Below, piece after piece: positions 55,879 through 64,000 of a DNA stretch of 64,000 nt. The position numbers and the translations under genes are program-made. Below the pieces are notes generated by a model. The model did no database searches, was not told the DNA's origin, and saw only the letters and a program-made list of their open reading frames with translations. Numbering within the stretch: position 1 is the first letter of the stretch; each line of letters opens with the position of its first letter. The stretch spans positions 18,869,001 to 18,933,000 of the forward strand of contig NC_083387.1 in NCBI RefSeq assembly GCF_031755915.1, read 5' to 3'. Source of the DNA: Ziziphus jujuba. Its lineage: Eukaryota; Streptophyta; Magnoliopsida; Rosales; Rhamnaceae.

Positions 55879-56994
55879 GTTAGTATAACTACTGCAAAAT
55901 AAAATAAATTCTCACCAAAAATCACTCCTTCACGTGTTTCACTCAATTAAGGTCTTGACACTCGTGTTTTCACACTAGTTTCGGCTTTTACCCTCTTTTA
56001 ATCTCACACACTCTTTCCTTTTTCCACTCAATGAATTATCTCAAAGTTCTAATTAAAACACCCACAAAACAGCAATTATATCACAAGTATGTTTTAATTA
56101 AACTTATCAACAAAACAGTAGCAAAATGTAAGCAATACCGAAGGAATTAACAAATCCTAGTTTTCAGATTTTCTAGGCAAAATAAGGCAAATCAATGAGA
56201 AAAATTTGGAACTGCCCCAGATGGTAAGATTTTAAGGATTCAAGAATAAAATTTAGGAAAAAGAATTTCAAACATGAACAACTATCAAATCGAACAAAAA
56301 TTAAGAATAGTGTTGGTTGTTGTTCTTGTAATTCTAGTTTTGTATAAATTCCTTTGTCTAATTTTAATCCAAATAATTTAAGCACCCAAAATCCAAATAT
56401 TCAGCAGCAAAAATAATTCTCCAGCAACTCCAAATATATAACAAACAGTCAACAATGCAGCAGTTCAATGAAATTTCCAGCAAACACCAAACTCAACAAA
56501 CTGAAATTTTTTTTATTCGGCTTTTTCTTCTTCTTTTTTTTTTATTCTTTTAATTCAAAGAACATAAAACAAATGCAGTAGGAAAGATCAGCACCAAAAA
56601 TTGCAATTCCACACCAAGAATCCACCAAACCCGTGGCCTCCAACAAAAACAAAGTGCAGTTTTTTTTTTTTTTTTTTTGCCGCAAACCCCTTTTTTTTTT
56701 TTTTGAATATATGAATGCAAATATTTAAGACTAAAATAGCAATGAAAAATCAACAAAAAACAAAATTAACAAGAACAATAATGAAAGAGAACCAACAAAC
56801 TAGGAAATAAAAATACAGTAAAACTAGGAAATTTTAATTCAACTAGGAATGAATTTTTATTTTTTTTAAAGATGCAGAATGTGTATGGGATGGATGCAAC
56901 CTTAACCTAATGCTAAAATTGTAGAATAACACAAAAACAAATAAAGTAAATAAAGATAGATCAAACCTGAACAAAATTTGTCTCTGATACCAAA
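55879..56994 (-). other. Element G leader and PBS
   Basis: Family leader in reverse, with poly-T tracts (56529-56541, 56660-56678, 56691-56704). PBS complement at 56981-56992. No supported coding sequence. Confidence 0.85.
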
Positions 56995-58088
56995 TGATAC
57001 GAACCTAGGATGACCTGCGTCTAAACCCGCATTATATTAGCCCAGATCTAATTATGTTCAAGTTCTAATGGTCACCTTGACCTCTAACCAACTTGTGATT
57101 AGAAACCTTCGTATATAATGAAGACGCCACAATAGGTGATGGAAGGCCTATTGATGAGTCAAACTAAAACACTCATTCACTAAAGGTGTTTTAGGTGTTC
57201 AAAGAGATCAAAGAGAATTCAATCTCACAAATAATTTTATGTATGAATAAAGTACTGAATGTTATTGATAAAATAAGCCCTTAAATGGGCTAAAAAGTTA
57301 CAAAATAAAACCCTAATTAACTAGGTAAAACCGGCCACCAAAAGTAAAGGAAACAAATTGGCCAAATTTTACACTAATTTCCTAAACTAATTTGTATTAA
57401 TTAATTCTTTTATTTTAAATAAGAATTAATTAATTTACAATGAAAAATAATAAAATATTAACTTTCCTAAGTTGATTTGTCTAGCCAATAAATAAATAAA
57501 AACAAAACAAAAAGTCAAACACAAATATGGTAACGAGTTGACTAGTTTGACAACTAAGCTTACTTATGTCTGATGTCTTTACAATGAAAAATAATAAAAT
57601 ATTAACTTTCCTAAGTTGATTTGTCCAACCAATAAATAAATAAAAACAAAACAAGAAGTCAAACGCAAATTAGGTAACGAGTTGACTAGTTTGATAACTA
57701 AGCTTACTTATGTCTGATGTCCGAGCTAACTTATGTATGCCTGATGTCCAAGCTAACTTATATCTACCTAATGTTCGAGCTAACTATGTTTGATGGCTGA
57801 AGTCTGATGTTCGATGTATGAGTGTCCAATGTAAAATGCCCGATGTATGATGTCTAGTGACAGCTACCAAGGTCCATATCAACCTCCACCACTTGGATGC
57901 TTAAAAGAGGCCTTATATCTTCGGGTATGGACGAGCCCTTTTGAGAATGAATTACTCCCTGGGTAAAGGCAGTAAGGTTGTCATTAAACCTCTTAGCTTG
58001 AGCCCTTGTGATTGGTCCGGTCTTCAGCCGTATTGGATTAGTATCCCAGCGGATTGTCGGTTGTGCGAGCTCGGGCGGATTCGCATCA
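56995..58088 (-). repeat. Element G 5' LTR (right copy) with an internal duplication
   Basis: 1094 bp in plus view, from TGATACGAACC to GATTCGCATCA. It contains a 144-bp direct duplication (57434-57577 and 57578-57721) that the left LTR lacks, so the duplication arose after insertion. The minisatellite complement follows (57715-57860). Confidence 0.92.
57434..57721. repeat. 144-bp tandem duplication inside the G 5' LTR
   Basis: Both copies run from TTTACAATGAAAAATAATAA to CTTATGTCTGATGTC, with a few substitutions between them. The left LTR has a single copy (about 50560-50700). Confidence 0.92.
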
Positions 58089-58093
58089 CAAAC

Positions 58094-59189
58094 TTATGAA
58101 GAAATATACTAACATGTCAAAAAAATAACTCGGCCATTAGTCAAGTGTCCCAAACCTTGAAGTCATTACAAAAAAAGAAAAAGAAACAAAGTTTTTTTGC
58201 TGACTTCAATGGATTGGAAAACTCAACTTAACGTTAAAATGTTTTTCATGAATCTTAATACCCCAATCAAGTTAAAACTAAAATTGAATTTAATTTAATT
58301 AACCTTCAAGGACATCGGACTGAATTTAATTCAATTAAAATGAACTTTGAATTTTAATTCAATTAACCTTCGAGAATATTAAACCGAATTTAATTCATTT
58401 ATACCAATTTAATAACCCACATCCAAAATTAACCCCAATTTAATTCAATTAACCTAGTCCAAATTAAATGATAATTTCAAATCCCCAAAGTGAAACACTT
58501 TGTGATAGGTTTGTTCCTTTCCACTACATTTATTTTCTCAAGAAAGCACCAATTCCACGTTTTATAAACTATTAAATAGTCATATTTTTAATTTCAATAA
58601 GAACCATAAAGTCTATTATGCATTGGATGCTTAAGTAACCAAAAAACCTAATCTTTATAAATTAACATACTATATTTTTCATCTTTGCAATTGTAAAGTC
58701 TACTCCCACTTACTTTTGCTTATAAATAGTTTTTTTCGACAATTTCCACCAATTCTGGCAAGAAATAAAATATAAGAATAGGAAGAATAAACAATTTTTT
58801 TTTTTTGGGCTATCTGATCCAATCATCCATGATGTAATGTCTTTAATTCATAGAGATGAGGTTGCCCAAATGTCTATAATATTGAACCATTTTCTTCTCT
58901 ATATGGAAATACAATTTTTGTCCTACGTTTTGATTATAATTCTTTCTTGGAACGTGATTCACAATTGTTCCTTGATCATGTTCTTTAATCCATTAAGCAT
59001 CATCTTTTGGAGGGTAAGCCTTTAGAAAGGTTGACGTCTGTGGCTACTCTATAAGGTCAAGATTTCAATTCAAAGGTTGAGAGGCTTGTAAACTACACAT
59101 CGTCAACTAATGTCACAAATGTTTAATTTCAATGACTGAAATTGGATTTTTACATCTCCACCTGTTTCATTTAAATGAAAATTGTATTC
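58094..59189. other. Unassigned AT-rich interval with short repeats
   Basis: Five imperfect copies of GAATTTAATTCAATTAACC lie between 58280 and 58460. No domain or conserved open frame was found; the 62-codon frame at 58837-59025 has no recognisable features. Its start (ACTTATGAAGAAA) resembles 15158-15170 left of the TRIM-like array. Confidence 0.5.
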
Positions 59190-59244
59190 CACTATAACAA
59201 TTGTAATGATAGGAGACACAATTAATGGGTCATGTAAAATAAGA

Positions 59245-59640
59245 GTCAACACTTCACAAAGCATCAACTGATATGGTGTCGTTAAAATTACCAGCAAAAG
59301 ACAATGCTGTTAAAAGTGTCGTCTAATATCCAAAAAAAAAACAATGCTTTATTTTAATAAAAGCATTAGCAAATGTATAAAAAACATCAATGCTTTTTTG
59401 GAAAAGCATCGCTAAATATACAGTAATAGCTAACGTTCTTTCAAAAAAGTGTCGGCTATTATATGAACATTTAGCGATGCTTTTCGTAAAAGCATTGGCT
59501 TTCTAGAAATCATTGCTAAAATGTTATAAAATAGCCGACACTTTTAAAATAAGCATCGGTAAAAATATGTACAATAACTAATGCTTTTATTCAAAAACGT
59601 TGGCTTTTCTCCCCTTTGGTTACGCTTTTTCCAAAAAGCC
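59245..59640. repeat. Left subterminal palindrome cluster
   Basis: About eight copies or half-copies of (A)AAAGCATCG and its complement, e.g. ATGCTTTTTTGGAAAAGCAT at 59388-59407 and GCGATGCTTTTCGTAAAAGC at 59474-59493. In CACTA elements such motifs bind the element's own DNA-binding protein; here that role is inferred. Confidence 0.75.
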
Positions 59641-61189
59641 TCACCTTTTCTCCTTTTATTTATTTTTTTTTTTTGAATGGTGCATTTAATTTTGTGAAAT
59701 TTGGACTGTTTAATAACTAGTTTCAAAAAAATAATTAATAGACAACAAAATTTAAATAAATATTTTTATAACAAAATAATATTTCAAATAAATTAAATTT
59801 TAACTCATGTAATTTTTTTTTTTTTAATTTGGTCAACTATTTTATATAGCTATGTACAAACAAAAGCAATTAAACTATCATACACATTGAGGTGAAATGT
59901 TTGAGATCATAATTAATGCCCATTCAGCTCTAAACTTGTTGGCATTGTCTTATGACCAAGTTTCACCCTCATACTACACATGAAAAAATTATGTTAAAAA
60001 ATTATTAAAACATATACAAAGTAAATAAATATTAATTATTATAAAGTAATTAATTATATTAAAATGTTAAAATTACCATTATTCATAAGTTTTGCCAACT
60101 TATATTTTTCCTAATGATATCCCTCATTATCATCATGATATAATAACTACATATGATGTTCTTAGGCTGCGTAGGAGTCTAAATTTGTAAATATTAATTT
60201 AAATATAATATTAGATAAAAAATACATGTGTAAGATAACAAGTATGTAAATTAATAACTAATAATGCTCAATTTAAATATGAAATTCAAACTCAAATAAT
60301 AATTCAACTTCATATTATCAATAAAAAAAAAAATTAAATTAAGCGTAACTTTTTCAACGATGCAAAATCCAATGCAATCCCAATAACCAAACCCAAACAC
60401 AACTTAAGACTAAGCTGGTCACCCAATGGAGCAAACTTTGATCACCATGTTAACCCAAACCATTACACAACGAGTGACCAAAATCAAAATGAAAACCCCA
60501 ACCTAATGCAAAATCAAGAACAAAATCCCAATCCTAAGCAAAATCATGAAAAAAACCCAAATCCCAAACAAAATATCAACCCAAGCAAGATTAAGAAACC
60601 TACTGATTAAATTTGAAGAAAAACCCATGACCAAAGTTTTCTCCACTTGCAATCCATACAATACAACAACCCAGTAACCCAACAACAAATACGCCAAGAA
60701 ATTCAGCAATGGTAGCTACCCAAAAAAAAAAAAAAAAAAAAAAAGAAAGGGCAAAAAAGGAAACCCACCTATGAACCTAACACCACCGCCGTCCAAAATG
60801 GAACAAAAACCAATGAATATATGCTTGATGACGGCAACAAAGGAAAAAGAAAGAAGAAACCCACAAAACCCAGCTAATCCGACTTTTCAACTCTTCTTAG
60901 AGCACGACAAAATTTAGATCCTTTAGGGCTTATACATAATCAAAAGATGGGGATTGAAAAAAGCGCAAATATTATTTTTAAATATAAATGATGATTTCAA
61001 AATATCAAACGGTGAGGTTAGAAAAAATTGGAAGCAAATACAAATGATTTAAAATTGAAAGAAAAATTAATTTGCTTAATTTTTTATTAATTTCATGTAT
61101 ATTTCTACTTATTTATAATATTTTAGTATACTTGATTCATATTCTAAATGGTACATTTAATGGGTAAAAAAAATAAAAGAAAAAATTCA
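59641..61189. other. Core of the CACTA-like element
   Basis: This stretch lacks the palindromes. It includes a less AT-rich block (60350-60900) with CCAAACCCAAA/AATCCC repeats, a poly-A run (60724-60743) and a C-rich bit (ACACCACCGCCGTCC near 60780). On the minus strand 60750-60900 could be a leader or captured exon, but no reading frame of note is present. Confidence 0.4.
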
Positions 61190-63740
61190 AAGAATAGGCG
61201 ATGCTTTTTATCATGAGCAACGTTGCCCAAACATTTTCAAAAAATCAAATTTATCATATTTTTATTAACTATCTATTAATATATAAAAGCAAATGAATAA
61301 AATATAAAATTAATTAAAACACAATAAATTAAAACAAAAGGCGATGCTTTGTCAAACTTTTAACAATTTAAAAAATAATTAATGTGAAATTGAACCAATA
61401 ATAAATTAAATAAATAGATTAACTATTATACTTTATATTGCTAATTAATATATTTACTATTTATATGCATATGAATGAACATAAAATTAATTAAAATTCC
61501 AAAAATTAAGACAGCAAGTAACGCTTTTAATGTTAAAAGCATTATCTAATGCTTCTAAATTATAAAATAATTAATTTTGTCAAGTTTTGATTAATTTAAA
61601 AAATAATTAATTTAAAATTAAAACACAAATAAGTTAAATAAATATATTAATTATTTTGCCTCATATTACTAATTAATATATTCAATTAATATTTCAGTAT
61701 ATTTGATTCATATTTTTACTAACTATCTATTAAAATTTTAAAAATAATTAAATTTATCATTTTTTTTAATAATCTATTAACTATCTATTAACTATCTATT
61801 AAATTATCAATTTTAAAATAATAAAATTATTATATGAGGTGATATTTAATTTATTAGAAATATTAGTTTATTATGCAAATATTTATTTGAAATTTTGTTG
61901 TGAATTAATTATTTTGGATGAATCTAACTATTAAACAATTCTAATTTGATAAAACTAAAAGCAACTTTCAAATAAAAATAAAAAAAACGACATTTTTTGA
62001 TAAAAGCATCATTAAATATTCAAATAAGCGATGCTTTTTAGAAAAAAAAAAAATGTTGCTAGATATTGAAATAGGCGACGCTTTCTAAATGTTAGAAATT
62101 GCATACTTCCAAAAAGCATCCTTAAAAGTTATAACAGATGATATTTTTTCAATAGAGTTGCTAAATGTTTAAATGGGCAACACATTTCTTAACAAAGCAT
62201 CACCAAATGTGAGATAAAAGGCGACGCTTTCTTGAAAGAGCGTTGCCTAACACTTTTTTAATATAAAAAAGTTTTTTAAATAATTTTTCAAGTCTTTGAT
62301 GATACACTTATTAAAAAGATATTTCTTAGAAATAATTATTATTTAAAAAAATTATCTTTACAAGGACAAGTAATTGATATATCATTACTTTATAGAATAT
62401 GTCATTGTAGAATAATTTTTAACTTAGTTATCATAAGCTGCGTATCCACAATCTCTCAAGCTTTAATTTCTATATTATATGTATCATGCTAATTCATGAA
62501 CCACTAATTCCACAATTTATCTATATATATATATATATTATATACATATGAATAAAACATAAGATTAAGCAAATTTTTGAAAAATAAGGTGTATAGGTGA
62601 TGCTTTTGATGGTAAAAGCATTGCCTAATCCCTTGAAATTAAAAAAAAAAAAATTTTTTTCAAGTTCTATTAAGTTAACAAATAATTAAGTTATAATCGA
62701 AATAAAATACAATAATTAAATTAAAATTATAAATACAACAATAATTAAAATTGCCAAAAAAAAAAAAAGCACATAGGCAGTGCTTTTCCATAAAAAACGT
62801 CACCTATTATTGTTCAAATAATTAGAAAAGATCTTTGTTAATTTTTGCTACAGATTTTTAATTACTATATTAAACTGTATTACCAATATCTTCATACACT
62901 ATATTTAACCTTTTAAATATAGCTATTGGATCAACATAAAAGTCTTTGATCTGTAAAATCGATAACAAAGTGACAGTGGCAATAGTACCTAAGGGAAAAC
63001 TACTCTTTTTAGGTTTTCATATGATGAGTATTTATAGATATCTCAAGCCTTAATTTCTACATCGTATGTACTATGCTAATTCACTAATCACTTATTTTCC
63101 AATTTATATATATATATATATTTATATACATATGAATAAAATATAAAATTAAACAAAATTTTCAAAAATAAAGTACATAGGTGAGTGACACTTTTGATGG
63201 TAAAAGCATCGCCTAATTCCTTGAAATTAAAAAAAAAAGAGCTTTCTTTAATTTCTATTAATTTAACAAATAATCAAGTTACAATCACAAAAAAATTGTA
63301 ATAATTAAGTTAAAATCAGAAACATAACATTAATTATAATTGCCAAAAAAAAAAAACACATAAATGATGCTTTTTTGTCTTAAAAGCATCGTCTATTCTT
63401 TTCTAAAATTTAAAATAATTATATTATCTTACTTTTAATAAATTAAAATAATTAACTTTAAATTTAAAAATAAAAAAATTAAATTAAATGAGTAAATTAG
63501 TTATTTTGCTTTGTGTTGCTAATTAATATATTTAATATTTTGATACATATAAATTAAACATAAAATACATGGATGATACTTTTATTTACAAAAGCATCTC
63601 CTAAGATTTTTTATTGATAAATAAAATAAAAAAATAATATATTAATATAATTGTTTTTCTTCACTCTACTAAAATTAAATAAAATAACTATAAAGTATAA
63701 AATAAAATTATAATAACTGACGCTTTTATGACAAAATTGT
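61190..63740. repeat. Right subterminal palindrome array
   Basis: About fifteen spaced motifs, e.g. 61195, 61340, 61508, 62025, 62070, 62221 (GGCGACGCTTTC..GAAAGAGCGTTGCC), 62594, 62776, 63187, 63365, 63567 and 63719. Three larger units near 62510-62650, 63100-63240 and 63350-63400 resemble one another (AATTTAT(AT)n..ATGAATAAAATATAAAATTAA..GATGCTTTTGATGGTAAAAGCAT), showing local duplication. Confidence 0.75.
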
Positions 63741-64000
63741 TGTTCAATATAGATTATTTTTACCGATATTTTATTCATAAAAATGCCAACTAATATATTT
63801 ATTTATTAAATAAATGATGCTAAAATAAAACATCATTCATTGTTGTTATTAAGCAACATGTGTTCTGTGAGGCTTTCTTTTCACATACGTTCTTTTTTTG
63901 TAGCATCCCATAATTAATATCTTTTCGCATATATGTTTTTTTTTTCTTTTTTTGAACATTACATAATTAATGTCGCTAGTTTTTCGATAGTGTTCGCACT

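Larger units (their letters stand above)
50120..58088 (-). mobile_element. Element G: full-length but decayed Ty3/gypsy copy
   Basis: 7969 bp on the minus strand, flanked by CAAAC (50115-50119 and 58089-58093), 18 bp beyond the right end of X. The 5' LTR is at 56995-58088 and the 3' LTR at 50120-51152. The PBS complement is at 56981-56992 (tctctgatacca, i.e. TGGTATCAGAGA). All domains are present in normal order, unlike E, F and C, but with many frameshifts and stops. Confidence 0.95.
59190..63992. mobile_element. CACTA-like (En/Spm) DNA transposon, non-autonomous
   Basis: The left end begins CACTATAACAATTG at 59190 and the right end closes with ..TTTTTCGATAGTG at 63992 (complement CACTATCGAAAAA). 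Both are flanked by TTC (59187-59189 and 63993-63995), the 3-bp target duplication expected of CACTA elements. Inside each end lie many short palindromes of the type GGCGATGCTTTT..AAAAGCATCGCC, as is usual for the subterminal regions of plant CACTA elements. The terminal inverted repeat is clear for only six bases, so the left boundary is less certain than the class. No transposase is recognisable in 4.8 kb. Confidence 0.62.

Noticed and set aside
60350..60900. Captured exon or host gene in the CACTA-like core
   Set aside because: Base composition is suggestive, but no frame, splice pattern or domain can be recognised, so it is left as unassigned.
59245..63740. Spaced palindromes as a CRISPR-like array
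   Set aside because: Spacing is irregular, repeats are imperfect and the setting is a plant CACTA-like element.

Overview
The window is AT-rich plant nuclear DNA made almost entirely of nested transposable elements; I see no host gene, rRNA or tRNA gene. A flowering plant is indicated by Ty3/gypsy retrotransposons primed by initiator-Met tRNA (PBS TGGTATCAGAGC), two TRIM-type mini-retrotransposons, a CACTA-like DNA transposon and a Tekay/Del-like element with giant LTRs. A eudicot seems most likely, but I cannot name the species.

One Ty3/gypsy family accounts for eight pieces, called A to H here. Its LTRs are about 1.0-1.14 kb, start TGAT and end ATCA, and most copies end in GGTTCGTATCA. The internal order is leader (about 1.1 kb, A-rich), gag, zinc knuckle, protease, RT, RNase H and integrase, and the pol frame runs through the polypurine tract into the 3' LTR. 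A (+) occupies 1-13770 and loses its 5' end at the window edge; B (-), 4214-11588, sits inside A's integrase. C (+), 16735-20017, is a deletion derivative. D (+), 21125-29102, is the best preserved copy. E (+), 35317-40856, and F (+), 41091-49671, carry the same scrambled remnant of pol. F also contains H (43629-47760) and a duplicated LTR-leader unit. G (-), 50120-58088, is full length but broken.

The scaffold for D, E and F is an older Tekay/Del-like element, X (+), 20150-50101. When the insertions are removed, it has LTRs of about 4.0 and 3.6 kb around only 223 bp of internal sequence. X lies just right of a minus-strand tandem array of a small TRIM-like element (15264-20095), into which C inserted. 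Left of that, 13771-14785 holds a minus-strand LTR fragment related to the X LTR. E's gag carries a complete 437-bp TRIM (37690-38126). The right end (59190-63992) looks like a non-autonomous CACTA element with many short palindromes.

Relative insertion order is readable: A is older than B; the TRIM array is older than C; X is older than D, E and F; E is older than its TRIM. Target-site duplications support nearly every junction: GGAAG (B), TGATT/TGATC (C), TTTTG (D), GTTGC/GTTCC (E), GCAAC (F), CAAAC (G), ATAAA/ATAAG (X), ATGAG/ATAAG (TRIM) and TTC (CACTA). No copy is coding-competent as read, but D is close. The shared broken architectures in A/B and E/F suggest that defective copies were mobilised in trans.
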